DNA of 64,000 nt from an uncultured Clostridia bacterium (GTDB lineage Bacteria; Bacillota; Clostridia; Christensenellales; UBA1242). A model generated the notes under the pieces. The model had not been told where the DNA came from, ran no database searches, and saw only the letters and a program-made list of their open reading frames with translations. Positions 38,785 through 46,088 of this stretch are shown here, piece by piece. The DNA is taken from positions 110,265 to 174,264 of the forward strand of contig CANBBP010000003.1 of the NCBI GenBank assembly GCA_947366895.1. Direction: 5' to 3'. Every line of letters begins with the position of its first letter. Positions within the stretch are counted from its first letter, which is position 1. The position numbers and the translations under genes were made by a program.

Positions 38785-39118
38785 TAACACTAAAAATATA
38801 AACCCTCTACCATAAATAAGAAAGGGTTTTATAATCTTTATGAAACCTACAAAGAGTTTACGCATAATTATTTTATATAGGGAATAATATATAACTTATT
38901 TAATATATGTAAAGTAAATATGTGAGAAAAAACAAGATTTTTTTGTAAAGTTTTGTTAAAAATTACACAAAATATATGTATAGTATGCACAAAAAACAAT
39001 AAATACCCTAAAATCTATCAATTTTTATTTAGGCAAAATGCCTAAAAAATGGCTTTCTATTGACTTTTTTTGGTTTTAGTTATAAAATATGTTAAACAAA
39101 TTTGGAGGGAAGAGAAAT
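38785..39118. other. Intergenic region upstream of the GLUG-repeat gene
   Basis: A weak hairpin (AAACCCT 38800-38806 with AGGGTTT 38823-38829) may terminate the preceding gene. TACGCATAATTATTT at 38859-38873 matches 14 of 15 bases of a site in the giant-adhesin leader. A perfect inverted repeat TTTAGGCA/TGCCTAAA lies at about 39029-39047, just upstream of a promoter (TTGACT 39060-39065, TAAAAT 39083-39088, 17 bases apart). That position would suit an operator for the surface gene. Confidence 0.5.
39060..39088 (+). promoter_or_regulatory. Promoter of the GLUG-repeat surface gene
   Basis: TTGACT and TAAAAT with a 17-base spacer; the start codon at 39119 is 30 bases downstream with a GGAGGG site between. 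Confidence 0.6.
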
Positions 39119-42100
39119 ATGAAAAGATTTTTAATGTTTTTGGTTATTGCTATTGCAGTAGTCAGTCTCGGCTTAACAATCTATTATTTTTCTGTTGATA
39201 ACGAAGTTATCTATATTAAAAGTTCATATCTTGTTGTTGATAAATATAGCACAATCAAGGCAGATGGCGAAAATGGGTTGCTAGATTTTAGAAACAGATC
39301 AACTCATACAACTTTAAGTTATTCAGTTCAACAAGATGAGGATAATAAAGTTTTAGAATATAATGATGAAGGGTTCTTCACAGCATTAGAAGGTGGCGAA
39401 GCTAAAATTGTTATAAGAACTAACAATCGTAGTTATGCAAGACTTGTAATTGATGTTTTAGTTTGTGATGGTTCTTCTGATTATCCTTTTATGGTTAGAA
39501 ACGAAGAAGAACTTCTAAACATGAAACCTGGTAACAGTTATAAATTATCAAATAATATTGAACTTACAGACAACTGGAACCCTATTAATATATCTTCAGG
39601 TACACTTTTTGATGGAAACTTTTTTGCTATTAATAATATGATTATTACTGATAGCGAAGTTCCACTAAATAAAAATGTTGGATTTGCCTCAGTTGTAAAT
39701 GGAACAATTAAAAATTTATTTTTAACAAATATAAATATAAATGTTAGCAATGCAGTTAACATTGGTGCATTTGCTGGCATTAATAATGGAATAATTCAAA
39801 CAAGTGAAGCAAGTGGTACAATTATTAACGAGAATACAGCTTCTTCAACAACTGGCGGAATTGCTGGAAAAATGCAATCTAAAGCAAAAATTGATAGATG
39901 TGGCTTTGATGGAACTAAAAAAGATTGTGGCTTATATGTTATAGGTTCAAATATTAAAGCTGGCGGTATTGTTGGTATTAATGACAATGGTACAATAAGC
40001 GAAAGTTATTCAAGAGGTAAAGTTGATAATGGAACCTCTGGAAACACAAAATTTGGTGGAATAGTTGGCGAAAATACTGGAAGTACTGCAAATATATATG
40101 ATTCATATTTCTATGCTACTGAAGAGTTAACAAACACTTCAGCAGGAGCAGTAGGTGGTATTATTAATACTCAAAATAGTCAAGCACTTGTAACAGGTTG
40201 TTATTATGGTGGAAATATGGCTAACCTAACCCTTACCGCAAATAATGGCAGTTTAATAAGTGATGCAAATAAATATTTAGACAGTAGTGAATTTAAATAT
40301 GAAAATAACTTTATTACAAGCATAGGTGTTAATCAAGATTCTAATAGATATTGGAACTTTAACGGTGTTTGGACTATACCTACAGGGGATAATTATCCTA
40401 TGCTTAATTTTCATTCTTCAGTAGGTTCAACTTATGTAATTAATCCTGATGATATTTCTACTCAAGATACAATTAATACAGCAGAAAAATTATATCAAGC
40501 TGTTAAAGCAAATGATAAAGATTATGATATAGTTGCAACTGAAATTGATATGACCAAAGATGACCCTAACTTTGTATGGAAACCTGTAGAATTCTTTAAT
40601 CATAAACTTATAAGTAAAAAAGGTTGCATTATAAGAAACTTAATTATTGATGGTTCTGAAATTGGTACTGAAGGAAGTGTTGCTCTTGTTCAAAAAATGG
40701 GCTCTGATGCAATGATAAGCAATATTACCTTTGACACTGTTACAATAGTTACAAATGGAGCACAACAATATAGATACGTTGGTGTAATTGCTGGTGAAAG
40801 TGAAGGAGCAGTTATCAATAGTGTTAAAATAAATAATGTTGATGTTTACGTTACTGGTTCAAGAAATGTTAACTCAGCATTTGGTACAATATTTGGTTTT
40901 GCAGATACAGGTACTGTTATAAATAATGTAGAAGTAAACAACATTAATGTAGAAAATGGTTATTATGTTTATGCAGGCGGATTTGCTGGAATAAGTTATG
41001 CAACAATTACTGCAAGTAAAATGGGTTCTAATGGTTCAAACTTAGCTACATCAAGATTATACAATTATTCAAACAATGTTAAACTAGTTGCAAACTTTGC
41101 TGGCGGTATAGTTGGTGCAAATGCAGGGAATATTAGTTATTCAGTATCAAAAGAATTTATTTATAATAACGAAAAATCAAATTCATCTTCCCAATATGTA
41201 AATAATATTTATAAAGGCAAACCTAATGTTTTTGTGGGCGGTATAGTTGGAACTAATGAATATAACAATGGAACAACAAAAGCAAAAGGAACAATAGTTG
41301 ATGTATATGCAAATGCTATTGTAAGAGCAACATCAGGTAACAACTATAAAATGTATATCGGCGGTATCGCAGGATATAACAGCAATGAAATATCAAGAGC
41401 CTATGTTAAAGCATCTACTTTTGATATTGGTGGTTCATTCAATGCTTGTGTTGGTGGAATTACTGGTTATAATTATGGAAAAATTGCTGATTGTGTTGTA
41501 GATGAAGATAGTAGAATTTCAACTTCAATAGTTTCAAGTGTAGGAACTTCAATAGATAAAGGTAACTACATCTTAAATACTGATGATTGTACAATAGTTG
41601 GCGGTCTTGTTGGATATGATGCACAATCTACATCATCAAACTATAGTATTTATAAATGTGCAACATATATGAAAGAAATTAAAGGTTACTATGCAGGCGG
41701 TGTAAGCGGAATTTCTTTTGGTAAAGTTCAATATGTTTATTGTGGTGAAAGTTCAAAAAGTTATGGTGGTGTTTCAATTACAGGTTATTTAGCTGGTGGT
41801 TTAAGTTCAGTTGTTGCTGGCGGCTTTATGAAAAACTGTTATACATTCTGTTCTCTAACAAATGCTAATGGTAATTATAATTATCAAAATGTAATGTCAG
41901 TTATTAGAATGGAAGTTAGTGCAGTTGCTGGTTTAACAGTATTTGCATTAAATGCTGGCACAGTTGTTGAAGGTTGTTATGCAGTAACAAAATTTAGTAA
42001 CAGTTCTGGTGTAAGTTACGGTTCAAGTGCAGATTTAACAGGCTTTGTTTGTGGAATTATTAGAAATTGTGCTTATATGAATGATGGTAAAGTACCTACA

Positions 42101-42280
42101 AGAAATGGAACAAGACTAACCGAAGCAGATTTTACAGGAGCAAATGGTTTCTATAATTTCAAAAATGCTATAGATGCAACAGGTGCTGGCTTATCAGCTT
42201 GGAATTTTGATAGTAAGTATCCAACCTTAGATGGTGTAAATCTTAACTTCCCAAATTCAAGTTTACCTAAGTTTGATTAA
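39119..42280 (+). CDS. GLUG-repeat, beta-helix-type surface protein (1053 aa)
   Basis: I choose the ATG at 39119 rather than 39089 because a strong GGAGGG lies about 9 bases upstream. A hydrophobic segment (residues 3-25) with no lipobox acts as signal peptide or N-terminal anchor. Residues about 30-120 look like a Big_2-type domain. From about 120 the pattern Y-P-F-M-V-R-N-E-E-E-L-L-N-M, F-D-G-N, G-T-I-K-N-L-F-L introduces GLUG motifs: G-G-I-A-G, G-G-I-V-G-I-N and G-G-I-T-G-Y-N occur at least nine times. The E-E-L/F-D-G-N lead-in is repeated near residue 450, so two helix blocks exist. No C-terminal anchor is present. A surface-display or adhesion role is inferred. Confidence 0.82.
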   Translation: MKRFLMFLVIAIAVVSLGLTIYYFSVDNEVIYIKSSYLVVDKYSTIKADGENGLLDFRNRSTHTTLSYSVQQDEDNKVLEYNDEGFFTALEGGEAKIVIRTNNRSYARLVIDVLVCDGSSDYPFMVRNEEELLNMKPGNSYKLSNNIELTDNWNPINISSGTLFDGNFFAINNMIITDSEVPLNKNVGFASVVNGTIKNLFLTNININVSNAVNIGAFAGINNGIIQTSEASGTIINENTASSTTGGIAGKMQSKAKIDRCGFDGTKKDCGLYVIGSNIKAGGIVGINDNGTISESYSRGKVDNGTSGNTKFGGIVGENTGSTANIYDSYFYATEELTNTSAGAVGGIINTQNSQALVTGCYYGGNMANLTLTANNGSLISDANKYLDSSEFKYENNFITSIGVNQDSNRYWNFNGVWTIPTGDNYPMLNFHSSVGSTYVINPDDISTQDTINTAEKLYQAVKANDKDYDIVATEIDMTKDDPNFVWKPVEFFNHKLISKKGCIIRNLIIDGSEIGTEGSVALVQKMGSDAMISNITFDTVTIVTNGAQQYRYVGVIAGESEGAVINSVKINNVDVYVTGSRNVNSAFGTIFGFADTGTVINNVEVNNINVENGYYVYAGGFAGISYATITASKMGSNGSNLATSRLYNYSNNVKLVANFAGGIVGANAGNISYSVSKEFIYNNEKSNSSSQYVNNIYKGKPNVFVGGIVGTNEYNNGTTKAKGTIVDVYANAIVRATSGNNYKMYIGGIAGYNSNEISRAYVKASTFDIGGSFNACVGGITGYNYGKIADCVVDEDSRISTSIVSSVGTSIDKGNYILNTDDCTIVGGLVGYDAQSTSSNYSIYKCATYMKEIKGYYAGGVSGISFGKVQYVYCGESSKSYGGVSITGYLAGGLSSVVAGGFMKNCYTFCSLTNANGNYNYQNVMSVIRMEVSAVAGLTVFALNAGTVVEGCYAVTKFSNSSGVSYGSSADLTGFVCGIIRNCAYMNDGKVPTRNGTRLTEADFTGANGFYNFKNAIDATGAGLSAWNFDSKYPTLDGVNLNFPNSSLPKFD

Positions 42281-42306
42281 TATCAATATCTAGTATAATT
42301 ATAAAT

Positions 42307-42340
42307 ATAAAAAGACTTTTATTAAAAAAAGTCTTTTTTT
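42307..42340 (+). terminator. Terminator of the GLUG-repeat gene
   Basis: An AAAGACTTTT/AAAAGTCTTT hairpin followed by T residues lies about 30 bases after the stop codon. Confidence 0.8.
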
Positions 42341-42351
42341 TAAAAAAACAG

Positions 42352-42380
42352 TGGACAATTATAAATATGTATGTTATACT
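42352..42380 (+). promoter_or_regulatory. Promoter of the predicted small RNA
   Basis: TGGACA (42352-42357) and TATACT (42375-42380) are exactly 17 bases apart, with an extended -10 TG at 42372-42373. No protein gene with a ribosome-binding site follows before the terminator at 42444-42470. Confidence 0.75.
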
Positions 42381-42384
42381 ACCT

Positions 42385-42472
42385 ATGGTTGTGATGATAA
42401 TAAACAACCATACAAATATTGGAAATTCATTTATCAATAAATGCCCGATACTTTCTAGTATCGGGTTTTTAT
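42385..42472 (+). ncRNA. Predicted small non-coding RNA (about 88 nt)
   Basis: Between an own promoter and an intrinsic terminator lies a compact unit. A 5' hairpin with a perfect 9-bp stem (TATGGTTGT 42384-42392, ACAACCATA 42404-42412) comes first. A middle segment with a short self-complementary CATTTA/TAAATG follows, then a terminator with a perfect 8-bp stem (CCCGATAC 42444-42451, GTATCGGG 42458-42465) and at least five T. The only ATG frame (from 42385) lacks a ribosome-binding site and runs through the terminator. I match it to no known RNA family. The downstream spoVG gene is on the opposite strand and has its own terminator between. Confidence 0.65.
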
Positions 42473-42477
42473 TATAA

Positions 42478-42512
42478 AATAAAACCACCAGATTCACTGG
42501 TGGATTTTTATT
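42478..42512. terminator. Terminator downstream of spoVG
   Basis: CCACCAG (42485-42491) pairs with CTGGTGG (42497-42503). T-rich tracts follow on both strands, so it can end spoVG (minus) and back up the small RNA terminator (plus). Confidence 0.8.
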
Positions 42513-42544
42513 TTTGTTTAATTTTTAAAACTAAATTAAAAAAA

Positions 42545-42814
42545 TTATTCTGCTTCTTTTTGAGCTTTTTCAAATTCTACAAGAATAGCATTTCTAATTT
42601 CTTCTCTTGTTTCGGTATTCAATGGATGAACAATGTCTTTATATTCTCCGTCTAAAGTTTTTCTGCTTGGCATTGCGATAAAATATCCTTGATTGCCTTC
42701 AATAACCTTGATATCATGAACAACAAAGCATTCATCAATAGTAATTGAAGCTACTGCCTTTAATTTGTTGTCATCTTTTTTGATTATTCTTACGCGTACA
42801 TCTGAAATATTCAA
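42545..42814 (-). CDS. spoVG: SpoVG, septation/RNA-binding regulator (89 aa)
   Basis: An 89-aa protein with the full SpoVG pattern: V-R-V-R-I-I at the start, [21 protein letters not shown], then F-I-A-M-P-S-R-K and H-P-L-N-x-x-T-R-E-x-I. The start is a TTG at 42814 with AAGGAAGG 8 bases upstream; no in-frame ATG precedes it. SpoVG is a nucleic-acid-binding regulator found in Firmicutes and some other bacteria, affecting sporulation, cell division and surface-protein expression. Here it sits head-to-head with murC and tail-to-tail with the small RNA. Confidence 0.95.
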   Translation of the reverse strand: MNISDVRVRIIKKDDNKLKAVASITIDECFVVHDIKVIEGNQGYFIAMPSRKTLDGEYKDIVHPLNTETREEIRNAILVEFEKAQKEAE

Positions 42815-42989
42815 AGTTCTATACCTTCCTTTTTATTTGCCTCTTATGATTTTTTAAGGCTTTCTAGGTAAATTTTATTATAACACAAAAAAAAAGGCAA
42901 ACATTTTAAATAAAGTTTTTTTATTTTTTTAAATTATTTTAAATAAAGTAAAATAAACAATTTTTAATATTTACTCATATAAATTTAAT

Positions 42990-44351
42990 ATGAATATTAA
43001 CTTATCTAACATTAATAAAATTTTTTTTATAGGTATTGGTGGTATAAGCATGAGTGGTTTAGCCAAAATACTTTATTCTCAGGGCAAAGAAATTAAGGGT
43101 AGCGACATTGCTAAAAATAATATTACCAAAAGCTTAAAAAAACAAGGAATAAAAGTTTTTAGCAAACATAATAAAAAAAATGTTAAAGGTTGTGAGTTGG
43201 TAGTATTTTCAGGTGCTATTTCAGATACAAATCCTGAAATTTTGTATGCCAAAGAACATAATATAGCTATTATTGAAAGGTCAGAGTTACTATATATAAT
43301 ATCAAAGAATTATAAAAATGTAATTGCTGTTTCTGGAACACATGGTAAAACTACCACAACTTCCATGATAGCTTATGTTTTTATAGTATCAGGTTTAAAT
43401 CCTACTATACATATAGGAGGAGAGTTTGATTATATTAAAGGAAATGTTAAAGTAGGAGATAAACAATTTTTTATAACTGAAGCCTGTGAGTTTAGGGATA
43501 GCTTTTTAACTTTAAAACCAACAACAAGTGTTATTACTAATATTGAACCTGAACATCTTGATTATTTTAAAACATATGAAAGAGAAAAAAAATCTTTTAA
43601 CACATATAAACAAAGAACTTCAGGAAAATGTTTTATAAATTCAAAATATAAAAACATTATAAAAAATAGTACAAACTTAATTACTTATGGTTTAAATAAT
43701 GCAAGTTCTATATGTGCTAAAAATATTTCTTTAGGTTTAGATGGAAAATATTCTTTTGATTGTTATAAAGGCAAAAGTTTTATAGGAAACTTTAAACTTA
43801 ATATTTATGGTAAACACAATATAGAAAATGCTTTAGCTACAATAAGTGTCTGTTTAGAGTACAATATAGATTATAAAGCTATTTATTTAGGTCTTAAGAC
43901 TTTTAACAATGCCCATAGAAGATTTGAGTTTATGGGCTATTACAAAAATTGTAAGGTAATACATGATTATGCTCATCACCCTACTGAAATATTAAGCAGT
44001 ATTAAAACTTGTAAAGAGGTGTTTAATAAAAAGGTTATATGTATTTTTCAACCTCATACTTATTCTAGAACAAAAACTTTACTTGAAAGTTTTTCAAAAT
44101 GTTTTGATGGATTAGATGCACTATATATTTTAAAAACTTATTCAGCAAGAGAAAATTATGATTTCTTAGGAAGTGCCGACCATTTAAAGGAAAAATTATT
44201 AGAAAGCAATCCTAACTTTTTAGTAAAAGGAGCTTATTCAAAAAAACAATTTTTAAAAGAAATAAAAAATGTGGATTTATCTGATTGCGTACTTTTATTT
44301 TTAGGGGCAGGGGATATTGAAAAACTACCTAAATTATTAATCAAAAAATAA
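42990..44351 (+). CDS. murC: UDP-N-acetylmuramate--L-alanine ligase
   Basis: A 453-aa Mur ligase. The N-terminal domain has F-I-G-I-G-G-I-S-M-S-G-L-A, the central domain the ATP loop G-T-H-G-K-T-T (116-122), and later come T-N-I-E-P-E-H-L-D and H-D-Y-A-H-H-P-T-E-I. It adds L-Ala to UDP-MurNAc in cytoplasmic peptidoglycan synthesis; the length is normal for MurC. No Shine-Dalgarno sequence precedes the ATG at 42990, and a TATAAA at 42978-42983 ends 6 bases before it, so transcription may begin at the start codon itself. The gene is monocistronic and ends at a hairpin. Confidence 0.96.
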   Translation: MNINLSNINKIFFIGIGGISMSGLAKILYSQGKEIKGSDIAKNNITKSLKKQGIKVFSKHNKKNVKGCELVVFSGAISDTNPEILYAKEHNIAIIERSELLYIISKNYKNVIAVSGTHGKTTTTSMIAYVFIVSGLNPTIHIGGEFDYIKGNVKVGDKQFFITEACEFRDSFLTLKPTTSVITNIEPEHLDYFKTYEREKKSFNTYKQRTSGKCFINSKYKNIIKNSTNLITYGLNNASSICAKNISLGLDGKYSFDCYKGKSFIGNFKLNIYGKHNIENALATISVCLEYNIDYKAIYLGLKTFNNAHRRFEFMGYYKNCKVIHDYAHHPTEILSSIKTCKEVFNKKVICIFQPHTYSRTKTLLESFSKCFDGLDALYILKTYSARENYDFLGSADHLKEKLLESNPNFLVKGAYSKKQFLKEIKNVDLSDCVLLFLGAGDIEKLPKLLIKK

Positions 44352-44370
44352 TTTTAGATAATTTTTACAT

Positions 44371-44402
44371 AAAAAAACACGCTTTTTTTTGCGTGCTTTT
44401 AT
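44371..44402. terminator. Shared terminator between murC and rpmE
   Basis: CACGC (44378-44382) pairs with GCGTG (44391-44395) and is extended by A/T runs on both sides. The convergent genes murC and rpmE end on either side of it. Confidence 0.8.
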
Positions 44403-44404
44403 TT

Positions 44405-44608
44405 TTATAAATTGTGTTTCTTTTGGAATTTTTCAACTTTACCACTAGCATCAACAATTTTTTGTTTGCCTGTAAAGAATGGGTGGCATTTGTTGCAAAT
44501 ATCAATTTTAATTGTGTCTCCTGCTTTTGTTGTTTTTGTTGTAAAAGTTTCACCACAAGCACATTCAACTTTAACTTCATGATAATTTGGTTGTATTTCT
44601 TTATTCAT
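44405..44608 (-). CDS. rpmE: Ribosomal protein L31 (bL31), zinc-binding form
   Basis: A 67-aa protein with the L31 pattern: [10 protein letters not shown], then C16-A-C18-G, I-D-I-C38-N-K-C41-H-P-F-F-T-G. The four cysteines mark the zinc-containing (C+) form, usually replaced by a Cys-free paralogue under zinc limitation. ATG at 44608 has a strong AAGGAG. It belongs to the 50S subunit and, as in many bacteria, is a single-gene transcript. Confidence 0.97.
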   Translation of the reverse strand: MNKEIQPNYHEVKVECACGETFTTKTTKAGDTIKIDICNKCHPFFTGKQKIVDASGKVEKFQKKHNL

Positions 44609-44682
44609 TTTTTACTCCTTTTACAAAAAATGTTTAATACATAAATAAGTTAAAAAACAATTTTTAATTTTAAGTTTCATAT

Positions 44683-44711
44683 AGTATAAATCAAAAAAAT
44701 AATTTAGTCAA
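44683..44711 (-). promoter_or_regulatory. Promoter of rpmE
   Basis: On the minus strand TTGACT (44706-44711) and TATACT (44683-44688) are separated by exactly 17 bases. Confidence 0.85.
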
Positions 44712-44893
44712 TATTTTTTTATTTAAATTAGGTTATAATATTATTATAAGATATGTTTTATTAAAATTTTATTATTCACTTTTATAAAAATCATTCTTAT
44801 ATTGTTATAGTTAAAAAAAGTCTAAATCATGCATATTTAAACGATTTTAGCATTTTTCTATGTCTAAAAGTTTTGCATAATTTGTAAATTTAT

Positions 44894-44923
44894 TTGACTT
44901 TGAATATACTACTAATATATAAT
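44894..44923 (+). promoter_or_regulatory. Promoter of the SHOCT-like membrane protein gene
   Basis: TTGACT (44894-44899) and TATAAT (44918-44923) with an 18-base spacer; the AAGGAG of the gene follows about 20 bases downstream. Confidence 0.8.
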
Positions 44924-44954
44924 AAAAAAAACTAGAGTAGTTTAAGGAGTATCT

Positions 44955-45908
44955 ATGAAAAAAGGTGGAGTTAAGACTTCGGGTGTTATTACATTAATAA
45001 TGTATTTTCTTTTACTAGTAATAGCAGTGTTTGGTGTTCTAAGTAACTTCTTAGAGCCTGTAAAGAAAATATTAGTAGATGTTGCAATCTTAGGGCAAAT
45101 TGTTACACTTATAAGTGCTATTTTTGTTTATTTTCCCCTAACTCTTATTATGCAGTTATCTTCTACGCTTGATGCTGATTTAATAAATACACTAAATCTT
45201 GTATTATCTATTGTCTTTGCTGTTTTTTGTTTATTTATGTTTTTTTGGGGAATCAAAGAAATTGCTTTAGGCAAAAAAGATGATTATAGATTTGCTAAAT
45301 GTAAAAAAACTTGTGCTTTTATGCATTTTATAAAATTTATGGTTTTTGCTTACTTGGTTGCTGTTATTGTATGTACTTTCTTAGTAGAAGGAGTTAAAAA
45401 TACTTCTGATGCTTTTTCTGAAATGTTTGGAGTTCCTTATATTTTTGTAATAGTAACAGGTGTTCTTGCTTTCTTACAATTTTTATGTTTTGTGCTTGCC
45501 GTTGCAAATATTAACAAAGTTGCAAAAGCAGTTAAACAAGGTCAAGTTGCAAATGATCCTAATGCTAACTATCAACAAAATGGTTATAATCAAAATGCTG
45601 GTTACAATAATGTTCCTCAGGGTCAAGTTTATCAAGGTCAACAAATGCAGGCTAATATGCCTCCTATGAATAATTATCAACCTCAATACAATCAACCTCA
45701 ACAACCACAAACATATAGTCAACCACAACAAATGGCAGGGGGAGATTCACCTTTAATAGTTCCTGGTCAAAATGGTATACCTGTAAATATTACACAAAAA
45801 GGTATTCAAGACCTTGAAAGATTAGAACGCTTAAGACAAAGTGGTGCTATTACAGAATCTAACTATATTATAATGCGTACTAAAATTTGCAATTCAAACT
45901 TAAGTTAA
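44955..45908 (+). CDS. Multi-pass membrane protein with Gln/Asn/Pro-rich linker and C-terminal SHOCT-like domain (317 aa)
   Basis: ATG with AAGGAG 6-7 bases upstream. Hydrophobic segments lie at about 11-31, 43-67, 78-101, 122-145 and 162-186, so four or five membrane helices. Residues about 195-265 are a disordered linker of Asn, Gln, Tyr and Pro (repeated N-Q, Q-P-Q). The last 30 residues (L-E-R-L-E-R-L-R-Q-S-G-A-I-T-E-S-N-Y) match the SHOCT pattern, a short helical oligomerisation domain found at protein ends. The function is unknown. Its own promoter and terminator make it monocistronic. Confidence 0.8.
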   Translation: MKKGGVKTSGVITLIMYFLLLVIAVFGVLSNFLEPVKKILVDVAILGQIVTLISAIFVYFPLTLIMQLSSTLDADLINTLNLVLSIVFAVFCLFMFFWGIKEIALGKKDDYRFAKCKKTCAFMHFIKFMVFAYLVAVIVCTFLVEGVKNTSDAFSEMFGVPYIFVIVTGVLAFLQFLCFVLAVANINKVAKAVKQGQVANDPNANYQQNGYNQNAGYNNVPQGQVYQGQQMQANMPPMNNYQPQYNQPQQPQTYSQPQQMAGGDSPLIVPGQNGIPVNITQKGIQDLERLERLRQSGAITESNYIIMRTKICNSNLS

Positions 45909-45919
45909 TAATAAAAAAT

Positions 45920-45954
45920 AAAAGGCATCACGAGGTTATTGTGATGCCTTTTTT
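45920..45954 (+). terminator. Terminator of the SHOCT-like membrane protein gene
   Basis: A perfect 12-bp stem (AAAAGGCATCAC 45920-45931 with GTGATGCCTTTT 45941-45952) followed by T residues. Confidence 0.92.
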
Positions 45955-46088
45955 AAACTAAATTTTTTAAATTAATTGAAAAACATTATAAGAATTTACT
46001 AATTGTGTATTAAAGAAAGAATTTATTAATAATATATTTTTTTATAATAATAAATTTTTTATTCATAAGACTGTTGAAAGGAAAACTA

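Larger units (their letters stand above)
44609..44954. other. Intergenic region with two divergent promoters
   Basis: 346 AT-rich bases. It contains the rpmE promoter (44683-44711, minus) and the promoter of the SHOCT-like membrane protein (44894-44923, plus). A weak inverted repeat CTAAATC/GATTTTAG lies near 44822-44850. I see no further gene or recognisable RNA. Confidence 0.6.

Noticed and set aside
42385..42480. 31-aa peptide encoded by the small RNA
   Set aside because: The ATG is at the predicted transcript start without a ribosome-binding site and the frame reads through the terminator stem.
42267..42497. 76-aa hydrophobic minus-strand frame (toxin-like)
   Set aside because: It runs through two terminators and antisense to the predicted small RNA, without a ribosome-binding site.
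44365..44644. Frames of 71 and 76 aa overlapping rpmE
   Set aside because: They overlap ribosomal protein L31, which is certain, in other frames.
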